NCBI GenBank assembly: GCA_029245525.1
Contig: JAQWPD010000059.1
Coordinates: forward strand, 1-41,469
Source of the DNA: Gammaproteobacteria bacterium
GTDB taxonomy: Bacteria > Pseudomonadota > Gammaproteobacteria > Steroidobacterales > GCA-2729495
Reading direction: 5' to 3'
Length of the DNA stretch: 41,469 nucleotides
The notes below the pieces were generated by a model. It was not told the origin of the DNA, did no database searches, and saw nothing but the letters and a program-made list of their open reading frames with translations. Of this stretch, positions 9,273 to 17,474 are shown one piece after another (position 1 is the stretch's first letter; every line of letters starts with the position of its first letter). A program made the translations under genes and the position numbers.

Positions 9273-9593
9273 CTAAAGGTCGTTATTAGCCACTTCAAGC
9301 AGCAAGCCGTCGAGCTCTTCAGTAACCTCAATCTGACAGGTCAGCCGGCTGTTTTCACGGCGGTCTGCTGCCGCGTCCAGCATGGCGTCTTCCATGTCAT
9401 CAAGTGGTGGCAACTTGCCCAGCCACTCAGGGGCGATGTAGGCGTGACAGGTGGCACAGGCGCAGGCCCCGCCACACTCGGCGACAATGCCTGAAACAGT
9501 GTTATCGATAGCGCCTTCCATGAGTGAATGACCGACAGGAACGTCAACTTCCTGTCGTTCGCCAGAACGCTGAACATAGATAATTTTTGGCAT
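9273..9593 (-). CDS. 2Fe-2S ferredoxin (adrenodoxin type)
   Basis: A 106-residue ferredoxin with the adrenodoxin-type ligand spacing C40-X5-C46-X2-C49-X36-C86, in the motif AECGGACACATCHAY and a distal LTCQIEV. An additional cysteine, C44, lies inside the loop and is not a usual ligand. It carries electrons to monooxygenases, P450s, reductases or Fe-S assembly. The start at ATG 9593 lies 5 bases after the stop of the TPR gene, with no independent promoter room, so it appears to be the last gene of the TonB2-type operon. That is an odd partner for a TonB system. A bilin-reductase-like gene at 28.9 kb would also need a ferredoxin, but no link is shown. Confidence 0.95.
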   Translation of the reverse strand: MPKIIYVQRSGERQEVDVPVGHSLMEGAIDNTVSGIVAECGGACACATCHAYIAPEWLGKLPPLDDMEDAMLDAAADRRENSRLTCQIEVTEELDGLLLEVANNDL

Positions 9594-9598
9594 ACGAG

Positions 9599-10969
9599 CT
9601 AGCTGGCTATGTCTATCTGCAATTCACGCATCGAGCGCTCGAGCCGCTCGATGCGCTCTTCTTCGCTGGTGATGAATAGAATCCATTGCTCAGCGCCTTT
9701 GCTGCTGCGATCGTCGTTCTTTGCTTTACGAAAGGCTGCTTTAGCATCAACAAGATCGTCGATTTCAAACAGGCACATGCCGAGAATCATGTTGCTGATA
9801 TCGTTACGCTTCAGGTCACCTTTTTTAAGCCCCTGACGTGCCGCGCCAACACAGTTCTTGTACTCGCCCAGATTCAGGTAAGACTGCGCCAGACGAATAT
9901 CAAGCTCGCCATCGGACGAAAGCTTTGCGGCTTCTTTCAAGGGAGCAATTGCACGCCGGTCCTCGCGCGCCAATGCCCATGACTGAGAATACAAGCGCAG
10001 GTTCTTCGCATTGCGTTCAACATCACCATCTGCCAGGCCCTTCTCAAGTATTTTTGCAGCCTTATAAGGCACATCATTAGCAAGATACAACTGAGCGATT
10101 TGGAGCAGTTCAGAATTAGTGGTTAACAGGTTTTGATCATAAGCCGATGCAAATGCAGACAACTGCTTCTGCTCATCATCCAGCTCACCATAAACAGCCG
10201 ACAACTGTGACCAGTATTCTTTCTTCGGCCAGTTCGCCACCAATACCTGAAGAATGTCACGAACCTTTTTGTTGTTACCTTTCTCCCAGTACGCAACCCG
10301 CAACAACAACCACCACTGCTCTTTGGTCTCAGTACCACGCTCTCGCGCAATAGCCATAGCTTTTTCAACCGGAGGGATAATCTTATCGATTTCCTCGAGC
10401 TGGTAGTAACCGGTGGCAATAAGAATATAGGGTTCCGGGCCCGGGTTCTCTTGCGTCTTCAACCAATTATTGAGCAGGTCAATAGCTTCCTGATACTGCT
10501 CGGTAGTGAACTTAAGCTGCGCCAAAGTGTAAATAACCTGATTGCGCAGACCCGGTGGAATCTCCTGCAGTGCGATAACTTTTTCGTAGGCATCAATACT
10601 CTGCTGGTACTTCTCCTGACTGTAATAAATAAAGCCATAGAAATTATACAACTGGGCTTCTTCGTATTCCGAAAGACCATCCAAGGCAGCGATTTCCTTG
10701 AGCTGAGCTTCTGCAGCCGCAAAATCGGGTTCCACAGATTCATCTTCGGGGGCGGCAAGCGCCTGGGCTTCAGAAAGGCGCTTGTATACACGCTCGCTCA
10801 TTGAGCCGGTTTTGGTGGTCTCACGCTTCTCGCTCTCAGCCGCTTCTTGCGCCGATACAGAGGTTATCGTTAGCGCGAACATCAATGCGCAGAGGCCGGT
10901 AAAAACAAGAGCCCTGATCATCGCAACCGATAAACCAGCCAACTTTGGTGAATATGCTAGCGAGCTCAT
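9599..10969 (-). CDS. TPR repeat protein of a TonB2-type operon
   Basis: A 456-residue exported protein. A hydrophobic segment (about residues 18-38) ends SVSAQEA, a plausible signal-peptidase site. Tandem tetratricopeptide repeats follow; the clearest is LYNFYGFIYYSQEKYQQSID, and further copies run to about residue 400. The extreme C-terminus ERIERLERSMRELQ is charged and helical. TPR proteins of this kind close the DUF3450-TtpC-ExbB-ExbD-TonB clusters of Vibrio and Shewanella relatives and are thought to scaffold periplasmic assembly. The start at ATG 10969 is preceded by ggagg, which lies inside the end of tonB, pointing to translational coupling. An internal ATG at 10918 would give a shorter signal peptide but lacks a good ribosome site. 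Confidence 0.88.
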   Translation of the reverse strand: MSSLAYSPKLAGLSVAMIRALVFTGLCALMFALTITSVSAQEAAESEKRETTKTGSMSERVYKRLSEAQALAAPEDESVEPDFAAAEAQLKEIAALDGLSEYEEAQLYNFYGFIYYSQEKYQQSIDAYEKVIALQEIPPGLRNQVIYTLAQLKFTTEQYQEAIDLLNNWLKTQENPGPEPYILIATGYYQLEEIDKIIPPVEKAMAIARERGTETKEQWWLLLRVAYWEKGNNKKVRDILQVLVANWPKKEYWSQLSAVYGELDDEQKQLSAFASAYDQNLLTTNSELLQIAQLYLANDVPYKAAKILEKGLADGDVERNAKNLRLYSQSWALAREDRRAIAPLKEAAKLSSDGELDIRLAQSYLNLGEYKNCVGAARQGLKKGDLKRNDISNMILGMCLFEIDDLVDAKAAFRKAKNDDRSSKGAEQWILFITSEEERIERLERSMRELQIDIAS

Positions 10970-10972
10970 CCT

Positions 10973-11584
10973 TTAGTCCTCCAGCTTATAGGTAATGACG
11001 TGACGCACGCCCGGCACTTCAATCGGATTGCCATCAACCACACGAGGCTTGTACTTAAACCTCAATACCGCATTTAACGATGCTCTGGCAAACAGACTGC
11101 TTGAGCATTCGACAACACTCGGGTCACGAACTGCGCCCGACGTGGTCACGGTGTACTCAATGAGGCAATCGCCTTCCACACCGCGGGTCATCGCACGCCG
11201 AGGGTAGATGGGCGCCACTTTCACAATTGGCAGGTAATCACCATCGACAATCTGAAAACCACCGAGTTGGTTTTGGACAGAAATTGAGCCCGATATAGGC
11301 GTCATCGAAACGGCCTGGCTGGTATCGACATTATCCATCTGCGGCGGCGGAGCATCAGGTGGCTGAGTATCCGGCTCAGGCGGCTTATCCGGTTTATCTT
11401 CTTCCTGATTCACTGTTTCGTCACGTTTGACACGAACGAAATCGACAAACTTAAATTCTTGATTCTTCGTTAGCGCCTGTTTACCCGTGGCGATAAGTAC
11501 CTGCATGGTCCATATCAGCCCAAAAGTCACCACAGTAGCGGCGACAAAAGCAATTGCGTAACGACTTAGTGCCGCAACATTCAT
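10973..11584 (-). CDS. tonB: TonB family energy-transducing protein (TonB2 type)
   Basis: A 203-residue TonB-like protein. An N-terminal membrane anchor lies at about residues 8-32, then an acidic/proline-rich spacer with KPPEPDTQPPDAPPPQ. A C-terminal TonB box-binding domain occupies about residues 115-203, including PIVKVAPIYPRRAMTRGVEG and the closing VRHVITYKLED. The spacer is short compared with E. coli TonB, as usual for TonB2 proteins. TonB transmits proton-motive force from ExbB/ExbD to outer-membrane receptors for siderophores, heme, B12 or other substrates. No TonB-dependent receptor is encoded in the window, so the substrate is not defined by context. Confidence 0.93.
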   Translation of the reverse strand: MNVAALSRYAIAFVAATVVTFGLIWTMQVLIATGKQALTKNQEFKFVDFVRVKRDETVNQEEDKPDKPPEPDTQPPDAPPPQMDNVDTSQAVSMTPISGSISVQNQLGGFQIVDGDYLPIVKVAPIYPRRAMTRGVEGDCLIEYTVTTSGAVRDPSVVECSSSLFARASLNAVLRFKYKPRVVDGNPIEVPGVRHVITYKLED

Positions 11585-11668
11585 ATACTAGTCATCCTGT
11601 CTCTAAACCCGGCTTGCTTTAAATCTGCACAATAGGCGTTGCAGCGAGCCATTTGCTTAGCACTTAAA

Positions 11669-12076
11669 TTAATCGGTCAGCGAAGCAATCGAAACGTTAA
11701 ACACCTTAGCTTGCCGCGATGCATCCATCACACCGACCACGGTTTCGGTATACGCCTTTTTATCGGCCTGAATTACCACCGACCCCTCAGGGTTTTCGGC
11801 ATGCATGCGCTCTATCACGGCCCGGACTGCACGCGGGTCAACCTTGCGCCGATCAATCCAGATCTCATTTTTGTCATTAATCGCTATCAGAATATTAGCA
11901 TTCTCAGCAACCGTTGCTGTAGGCGCATCGGGTCGATTCACATCAATGCCCGATTCTTTAATAAACGAAGCAGTAACAATAAAAAAGATAAGCATAATGA
12001 ACACGACGTCCAACATCGGCGTCAGGTCGATTGAAGTATCTTCTTCCTCTTGAGCTTGAGTCACACCTCTACGCAT
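11669..12076 (-). CDS. exbD: ExbD-type biopolymer transport protein
   Basis: A 135-residue ExbD/TolR family protein. A short cytoplasmic start is followed by the segment DLTPMLDVVFIMLIFFIVTA (about residues 17-36), containing the conserved membrane aspartate that carries protons in ExbD. The remainder is the periplasmic domain ending in NVSIASLTD. It works with the adjacent ExbB proteins as the proton-driven motor that energises TonB. Gene order ExbB, ExbD, TonB is that of TonB2 clusters. Confidence 0.95.
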   Translation of the reverse strand: MRRGVTQAQEEEDTSIDLTPMLDVVFIMLIFFIVTASFIKESGIDVNRPDAPTATVAENANILIAINDKNEIWIDRRKVDPRAVRAVIERMHAENPEGSVVIQADKKAYTETVVGVMDASRQAKVFNVSIASLTD

Positions 12077-12131
12077 GTTCTATCCTCTCGTATCTGTTAC
12101 GTTTTAAACAATGAAAACAGGGCATCTAGCC

Positions 12132-12659
12132 TTAATGATCCATCGTCAAATGTTCTTCAATGTATTCTACTTTGCGCTGAACAGTGCGGGTAATCATCGT
12201 CACCAAAAACACACCTGATAGAGCACCCACCATACCGGCCATAGTCGGGATAGTGGCTTTCGAAACACCCGCAGCCATCGACCGAGCATTGCCCGTGCCC
12301 GAAATTGCCATCACATCGAAAACCTCAATCATTCCGGTAACGGTGCCCATAAGCCCCAATAACGGACAAAGCCCAACCAGCGTCTGAATGATAGGCACCG
12401 ATTGATTTGCGGCAATTGAATACTTAGACAGCAGAGAATCGCGAATGGCATGCGCATTCCAAGAACGGCGCTCCTCACGAGCTTCCCAGGCAGACAGGGT
12501 CTCATCACCGAGCTTTTGCAGCCCGGTACGATAGTAAATCAGCCGTTCAAAAATCAGGGCCCACATAGCAAAAATGACAACCGCTATGTAGGTGAGGACG
12601 TCGCCGCCCATAGTCATGAAATCCCTGACCGCTTCAAATGCATTAACTATGAATTGCAT
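12132..12659 (-). CDS. exbB: ExbB/TolQ/MotA proton-channel family protein
   Basis: A 175-residue ExbB-like inner-membrane protein. The first helix lies near residues 15-40. The conserved MotA/TolQ/ExbB core runs from about residue 85 to 165, including LVGLCPLLGLMGTVTGMIEVF and the glycine/threonine-lined last helix. It is shorter than E. coli ExbB (about 244 residues), as is typical for the ExbB2 of TonB2 systems. It lies between the TtpC-like gene and exbD and is presumably part of the same pentameric motor. Confidence 0.94.
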   Translation of the reverse strand: MQFIVNAFEAVRDFMTMGGDVLTYIAVVIFAMWALIFERLIYYRTGLQKLGDETLSAWEAREERRSWNAHAIRDSLLSKYSIAANQSVPIIQTLVGLCPLLGLMGTVTGMIEVFDVMAISGTGNARSMAAGVSKATIPTMAGMVGALSGVFLVTMITRTVQRKVEYIEEHLTMDH

Positions 12660-12720
12660 TATTCAGTTTCTCCGACGATACCTGCCCCGCAAGGGGCAGG
12701 TATTCAGAAATTTCCTGTTA

Positions 12721-14097
12721 TCAGGCCCGGGCACTCTTCTCAGCATGCTGCGCAATAATACCTGCGCTTTGCTCTTGCAGAACCTGAACAATACGCTTAC
12801 TGCGTCCGCTCACCAGCGTATGCAACAACACCATCGGAATAGCCACAACAAGACCAAGCACTGTGGTTACCAATGCCTGAGAAATACCACCAGCCATCAG
12901 CTTCGGATCACCCGTGCCGTAGAGGGTGATAGCCTGGAAGGTATTGATCATACCGGTCACGGTACCCAAGAGACCCATCAAGGGAGCAATCACAGAGATA
13001 ATTTTAATAAAGAGCAATGCACGGTTCAGTGCAGGGGTCTCTTTAAAAATAGCCTCCGACAGCTTCAGCTCCAGCGTCTCGGTATCGACAGATGTGTTCG
13101 ACTGGTACACAGCCAGAACCCGACCCAGAGCATTATCATTGCTCGGTGTATCGCTCGCTAACTGAGCCGTAACCTTGCGACTCGCAATACCCAGCACAAC
13201 CAGACGCTCCAATGAGATCAACAAGCCCACAGCACCCAGTGCCAGAATCAGATAACCCACAAGTCCGCCCTGCTGGACTCGCTCGATCAGATTCGGACGG
13301 GCCACCAGTGATTTCAGTACACCACCCAAAGTGGGATCAAGCCCAAAGCGAACCGGACCATCGGTTGCAGAAAGCAACTCTTCGGTGCTGTTGGTAAAGC
13401 GAGACTGCTCAGGCTGCCGCGGCAATTCTGTGAGGTTTTTGGTGCTTGGTTCGTAGTTGAGATACTTACCATCAGCAACGACACCATAGAGACCAACACG
13501 GACAACATCCATTGTCTCCTTAGTACCGTCCTGAGTCGTCACCTCAGCCGGGAACTTCACAACACGACCGCTTTCAGTCATCTCACGTTGCAGCTCAAAC
13601 CACAGACCTTCAATGTCTTCCATTGATGGAAGTTCGGAAGAACTGCCAATTTTCTTAGCCAGCGCTCCAAGCTGTTCGCCACGATCAGGGTACTGAATGC
13701 TGGTAACCGATGCATCGAAGTTACCGCGGGCATCGCCGGCAACCTGCTGCATAACGCCAAACAACTCTTTTAGATCACCGAGACGCTCAGCATAAGTCTC
13801 CTCAAGAATATCCAGCTCTAAGGCGTTCTCCTCGAACGTTGTTTCCAGTCGTTGACTGCGATTTTCTTCAGCAACTTTTTCGGCTCTAGCGTCCTTCAGA
13901 AGTTTATCTTGCTCATTCCGCGAGGCCCTAAAACGCTGCTCACGAGCACGGTTTTCTTTATTGTCATTTACGGTGCCCTGCTCTACACGACGCAGCAATT
14001 CATCGAGACTCAATGCATCCTGAGCCTGAACACCGGTAACGCCCAACATGGCGACAACAGCTGATACAGACAGCAATTTAACAATTAAACGGCTCAT
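12721..14097 (-). CDS. ttpC: TtpC-like MotA/TolQ/ExbB family protein
   Basis: A 458-residue protein resembling TtpC, the extra ExbB-like component of Vibrio TonB2 systems. The N-terminus is a signal peptide ending GVQAQ (about residue 25). A long charged, probably coiled-coil periplasmic region follows (about 30-110), then a globular stretch and a first membrane helix near 275-300. The MotA/TolQ/ExbB domain closes the protein, with PLMGLLGTVTGMINTFQAIT near 365-385. Its start overlaps the DUF3450 stop by four bases (ATGA), so translation is probably coupled. In Vibrio, TtpC is required for TonB2-dependent uptake; the same role here is inferred from architecture and gene order. Confidence 0.9.
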   Translation of the reverse strand: MSRLIVKLLSVSAVVAMLGVTGVQAQDALSLDELLRRVEQGTVNDNKENRAREQRFRASRNEQDKLLKDARAEKVAEENRSQRLETTFEENALELDILEETYAERLGDLKELFGVMQQVAGDARGNFDASVTSIQYPDRGEQLGALAKKIGSSSELPSMEDIEGLWFELQREMTESGRVVKFPAEVTTQDGTKETMDVVRVGLYGVVADGKYLNYEPSTKNLTELPRQPEQSRFTNSTEELLSATDGPVRFGLDPTLGGVLKSLVARPNLIERVQQGGLVGYLILALGAVGLLISLERLVVLGIASRKVTAQLASDTPSNDNALGRVLAVYQSNTSVDTETLELKLSEAIFKETPALNRALLFIKIISVIAPLMGLLGTVTGMINTFQAITLYGTGDPKLMAGGISQALVTTVLGLVVAIPMVLLHTLVSGRSKRIVQVLQEQSAGIIAQHAEKSARA

Positions 14098-14873
14098 TGG
14101 TTTGCCTCCGGGGCGTCGACAGGCATCATCAGCAATTCTGGTGCAATTTCTTTACGCGCAATACGAATACCTTTGCGGATTTCGCTGCGGTAATCACTGC
14201 CAAGGTCAATCCAGGTGCGGTTCCTTTGATCCCATACACCGGACAATTTGCCGTCTTCACTCTGGTATAGAAGGCCGATGCGGCCGATACGCAGAAAGTC
14301 TACCTGCCGAACAGCGCCATCAATAGTCAGCTCACCTTTGTAAGCTTCAATCGTGCGGCCAAATTCATTTTCGATCTGATAAGCCTCGGTAACCTTGCGA
14401 AATTTCTCAGCAACGGTGACATCCTGACGCTCAAGAGTTTCTTCTAGACCATCGACGCGGTTACGACGCTCCTCAAGGAGAAAAGGCACATCGAGCTCAA
14501 CGAACTGATCAAGAGAATCGACCATATTAGTCATTAAGGGAACAATCTGACGGTTGATAATTTCAACCCCATCAATAGACGCTACCAATTGCTCCTGCTG
14601 CATCTCCTGACGAGTGATTTGTCGTTCCAGCAATGTGTTGTACACCTGCAAACCTTCGATCTGTTTAAGTACAGCTTTGTAGCTGTCTTCAAGACCGCGG
14701 GTCTCATCAACAACCGCATCAATTTTCTGCTGCGACTGTTGTGACAGTTTAGTGCGTGATTGCTGTTTAGCTAGGACGTCATCGACTGATTGGCTGATCC
14801 CTGCAACCGGATAGGCAAGTGCCAATATGACACCACCAGCCAGCAGCCGGAATCTCCTGTGCGTCAAACTCAT
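14094..14873 (-). CDS. DUF3450 family periplasmic protein
   Basis: 259 residues from the ATG at 14873, which follows the strong ribosome site aggggag. An upstream in-frame TTG at 14891 would run through that site and is rejected. The signal peptide covers roughly residues 1-28 (cleavage near AGISQS). A long helical, probably coiled-coil region follows (about 30-115), then a compact C-terminal domain. DUF3450 proteins are regularly the first gene of TtpC/TonB2 clusters; their biochemical role is unknown, and a periplasmic scaffold or regulator is a guess. It is the first gene of the seven-gene operon that runs to the ferredoxin. Confidence 0.88.
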   Translation of the reverse strand: MSLTHRRFRLLAGGVILALAYPVAGISQSVDDVLAKQQSRTKLSQQSQQKIDAVVDETRGLEDSYKAVLKQIEGLQVYNTLLERQITRQEMQQEQLVASIDGVEIINRQIVPLMTNMVDSLDQFVELDVPFLLEERRNRVDGLEETLERQDVTVAEKFRKVTEAYQIENEFGRTIEAYKGELTIDGAVRQVDFLRIGRIGLLYQSEDGKLSGVWDQRNRTWIDLGSDYRSEIRKGIRIARKEIAPELLMMPVDAPEANQ

Positions 14874-15575
14874 GAAGTCTCCCCTTCTCAACGGAGTGAA
14901 TTAGATTGTGTAAATGGCCATGGGAAAGCGCTTTATCCAAGCCGCCGCGCCTGCAGCAACTCAACTCCACAAGTTAAACGGGAACGCCCGCGACAAACCT
15001 TGCGTCATTCTTGATAGCCTGCCCCCACAGCAGAACCCTATTTATACAGACCGAAACGCATAAAAGCCAACTTTTGCAATTGCGCCGAGCCGTGCAAACA
15101 GGCAATTAAGTCTGGCTGCATAGAGCGGCGGCAGGATAGCACAAGCAGCAATGAACGCCAGCATTTTGGTTAACATTTTTTCATCGGGCATCCCAGCAAA
15201 GTTCGCCACTAGCAACGTCTTTAGGACAACCTTGAAACACGAATAATTCCATGAAACGGGCCCGATTGATTCTGTGCACAAATCGTTGGCCCCAAGGGTC
15301 GCATTGGTGGGCAAGCATCCGGGCGTCGGTATCATCAGCGCCAGCGCAGCGACAAGCCACATCTTTCTGACCACATTATCCCGCTAAATTTCATTTTTTT
15401 CAGTATTTTACCGAATCACTCTCATATTAATATCATCAAGCGAACAGGCCCGAACCACGGCTTAAGCCACGACGGAAATGAACGCGACGCGATACTGCCG
15501 CAGCCGCTGTATTGCAGGGGTCTGAAGCAACGACCGGCGCAAAGCAGAGGGAGCCAGCGAATCAAGCGCTTCAGG
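14874..15575. other. Intergenic region between divergent TonB2 and leucine operons
   Basis: About 700 bases without a gene I can support. It must contain the promoter for the minus-strand TonB2 operon, but I cannot point to a convincing -35/-10 pair. A minus-strand open frame (15042-15374, GTG start, 110 codons, hydrophobic and cysteine-rich) lacks recognisable homology and a good start signal. An AT-rich palindrome (atattaatat, 15424-15433) lies about 550 bases upstream of the DUF3450 gene. No tRNA or known riboswitch shape was recognised. Confidence 0.5.
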
Positions 15576-15604
15576 TTGACACAATGGCGCAATTCCATGA
15601 AAAT
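15576..15604 (+). promoter_or_regulatory. Candidate sigma-70 promoter of the leucine operon
   Basis: A perfect -35 hexamer ttgaca (15576-15581), a 17-base spacer, and the -10-like gaaaat (15599-15604, four of six matches). Start of transcription would fall near 15611, which is the A of the leader-peptide ATG. The weak -10 keeps this a candidate. Confidence 0.55.
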
Positions 15605-15610
15605 CGCAGC

Positions 15611-15727
15611 ATGTTTACCCGCACAGTCAACTCAAGCATTTTCCGGCCGGAGACGAGCAGTCGTCACCTGCTGTTCTTGCTGCTGCCTGAAAAGGCAACA
15701 CGGTGGTGCGGACCTATAACCGGGTAA
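15611..15727 (+). CDS. leuL: Leucine operon leader peptide
   Basis: A 38-codon open frame beginning ATG 15611 and ending TAA 15725-15727. It contains a control run LLFLLL (codons at 15668-15685: ctg ctg ttc ttg ctg ctg), five leucines in six codons. It is followed immediately by a hairpin terminator and then leuA, the arrangement of classical leucine attenuators: ribosomes stalled for Leu-tRNA favour an antiterminator. The candidate promoter would place the transcript start at this ATG, making the message leaderless. An upstream in-frame ATG at 15584 with agg nearby would give 47 residues if transcription starts farther upstream. The peptide itself is not expected to have a function after synthesis. 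Confidence 0.75.
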   Translation: MFTRTVNSSIFRPETSSRHLLFLLLPEKATRWCGPITG

Positions 15728-15760
15728 TAGAGAAACAAATTACTGAAAAACCCCGCACCA
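15704..15760 (+). promoter_or_regulatory. Antiterminator pairing of the leucine attenuator
   Basis: The segment tggtgcgg at 15704-15711, inside the end of the leader frame and 18 bases after the last Leu codon, is perfectly complementary over 8 bases to ccgcacca at 15753-15760. That second segment includes the left arm of the terminator. Pairing would block the terminator when a ribosome stalls at LLFLLL. A ribosome at the stop codon (15725) would shield much of the first segment and allow termination. A clear protector segment 1 was not found. Confidence 0.65.
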
Positions 15761-15780
15761 AATGGTCGCGGGGTTTTTTT
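15746..15780 (+). terminator. Leucine operon attenuator terminator
   Basis: An 11-base stem (15746-15756 aaaaaccccgc with 15768-15778), a small inner acc/ggt pairing in the loop, and eight or more T at the end. It lies 18 bases after the leader stop codon and 83 bases before leuA. No other gene upstream on this strand needs it, which supports an attenuator role. Confidence 0.9.
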
Positions 15781-15863
15781 TGTGCTGAAAGCAATCAGAT
15801 TGTCACGGGCAAGACCCTGACTCTGATGCACTGTATTAAAGTTATGGCAATGGAGAGAGTCAG

Positions 15864-17438
15864 ATGAGCAATCAAGCGGATGATCGCGTCATCATTTTTG
15901 ACACGACACTAAGAGACGGAGAGCAGGCGCCCGGCTGCAGCATGACGCTGCGCGAAAAACTTCGGGTTGCCTCGGCCCTCAATGATCTCAAGGTCGACGT
16001 CATTGAGGCTGGCTTCCCGGCAGCCTCACCCGGCGATTTTGAATCGGTGCAGGCGATTGCCACCGAAACGCAGGGCCCCACTATTTGCGGCCTCGCCCGA
16101 TGCCATCCCGATGACATCGAGAAAGTTGCTGCGGCAGTCAAGCCCGCGGAAAACCAACGGATCCATGTTTTTCTTGCGACCAGCGAAATTCATCGCGAAT
16201 ACAAGCTGCACATGGCAAAAGAAGAAATCATCCGCAGGGCCGTAGCCGGCGTGCAGCAAGCCAAGTCACTTTGCGCACAGGTTGAGTTCTCGCCTGAAGA
16301 TGCTTCGCGCACTGAGCCGGCCTTTTTGGCCGATGTGGTTGCGGCAGTGATTGAAGCTGGCGTTACCACTGTCAACATTCCGGATACCGTGGGGTACACC
16401 GTGCCTGGCGAGTTTGCGAACCTGTTCAGCTATCTTAAGCAAAATGTTGCCGGCATAGACGACATCGTCCTTAGCGTGCATTGTCACAACGACCTGGGAA
16501 TGGCTGTGGCAAATAGCCTTGCCGCAGTGACAGCCGGTGCACGTCAGATTGAGTGCACCATAAATGGTATTGGTGAACGAGCCGGGAATTGCTCTCTTGA
16601 AGAAATCGTTATGGCGCTCAAAACCCGCGCCGATTTCTTTGGTATCGATACCGATCTTGATACACGCAAGCTCTACCCTACTGCCAAACTGGTTTCAACC
16701 ATCACCGGCATGTCGATTCCGCGGAACAAGGCCATTGTGGGTGAAAATGCATTTGCTCACGAAGCAGGCATCCATCAGCATGGGGTTCTGCAGAATGCAG
16801 AGACTTACGAGATCATGAGACCCGCAGACATCGGGATCAAAGCAACAAGCTTAGTGCTCGGCAAACACAGTGGTAAGCACGCATTCCGCGATCGTGTTCA
16901 GTCGCTTGGCTTTGACCCTAGCGATGACGAAATTGTGCGGGCATTTGATGAGTTCAAAAAACTTGCCGACCGCAAAAAAGAACTGTTCGATGCTGATATT
17001 GAAGCGATCATCATGCACACGGGCGGTAAGCAACCTGGTCCATGGTCATTGGCAGACCTAAGCTTTTCTTCAAGCAAGAACGGGGGCGCGAAAGCCGAAG
17101 TTACGCTAATGCATAATGATGGAAAATCTGTTACGACCAGCGCGCAGGGCGATGGTCCGGTGGAATCAGTATTTATCGCACTCGAACAGGCAACCACAGT
17201 AACCCTGAAGTTGAAGAAATTTCAGGTCAACAGCGTAACGGTTGGCGAGGACGCTCAGGGTGAGGTGACCGCTACGGCAGAGTACAATGGCGACAGCTAT
17301 CGGGGCCATGGGGTCAGCACGGATATCGTCGAGGCCGGTGCACTCGCCTACCTTGAGGTCATTAATCGCATCAGTCGGCGACTCGAATCTGGCACGCTAA
17401 GCACTGGTGGAGACAAAACCAAGACTGCAAATATCTGA
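15864..17438 (+). CDS. leuA: 2-isopropylmalate synthase
   Basis: Condenses 2-oxoisovalerate with acetyl-CoA, the first committed step to leucine. The 524-residue protein has the DRE-TIM aldolase start FDTTLRDGEQAPGCSM (residues 10-25) and the metal-binding HCHNDLGMA. ECTINGIGERAGNCSLEE and the AHEAGIHQHG motif follow. A C-terminal LeuA allosteric dimer domain, the site of leucine feedback in this family, occupies about residues 390-510. The length is that of the long bacterial form. It starts at ATG 15864 with gagag upstream, and is first in the operon leuA-ilvE-leuC-leuD-leuB behind the attenuator. Confidence 0.97.
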   Translation: MSNQADDRVIIFDTTLRDGEQAPGCSMTLREKLRVASALNDLKVDVIEAGFPAASPGDFESVQAIATETQGPTICGLARCHPDDIEKVAAAVKPAENQRIHVFLATSEIHREYKLHMAKEEIIRRAVAGVQQAKSLCAQVEFSPEDASRTEPAFLADVVAAVIEAGVTTVNIPDTVGYTVPGEFANLFSYLKQNVAGIDDIVLSVHCHNDLGMAVANSLAAVTAGARQIECTINGIGERAGNCSLEEIVMALKTRADFFGIDTDLDTRKLYPTAKLVSTITGMSIPRNKAIVGENAFAHEAGIHQHGVLQNAETYEIMRPADIGIKATSLVLGKHSGKHAFRDRVQSLGFDPSDDEIVRAFDEFKKLADRKKELFDADIEAIIMHTGGKQPGPWSLADLSFSSSKNGGAKAEVTLMHNDGKSVTTSAQGDGPVESVFIALEQATTVTLKLKKFQVNSVTVGEDAQGEVTATAEYNGDSYRGHGVSTDIVEAGALAYLEVINRISRRLESGTLSTGGDKTKTANI

Positions 17439-17454
17439 TACCACAAGGTATCAG
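17435..17454 (+). other. Intercistronic hairpin between leuA and ilvE
   Basis: A perfect 8-base inverted repeat (ctgatacc, loop acaa, ggtatcag) that includes the leuA stop codon. No U tract follows, so it is not a terminator. It could affect mRNA stability or expose the strong aaggag ribosome site of ilvE, but this is inference. Confidence 0.6.
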
Positions 17455-17474
17455 TTTAAGGAGATGGCACAGCA

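Noticed and set aside
15042-15374. Minus-strand 110-codon open frame with hydrophobic start and several cysteines
   Set aside because: GTG start with a poor ribosome site, no recognisable family, no proper lipobox, and a composition unlike its neighbours; treated as chance, though a small exported protein cannot be excluded.
15422-15435. AT-rich palindrome as a Fur box for the TonB2 operon
   Set aside because: Only the 10-base core is symmetric, it lies about 550 bases from the first gene, and it matches the Fur consensus poorly.
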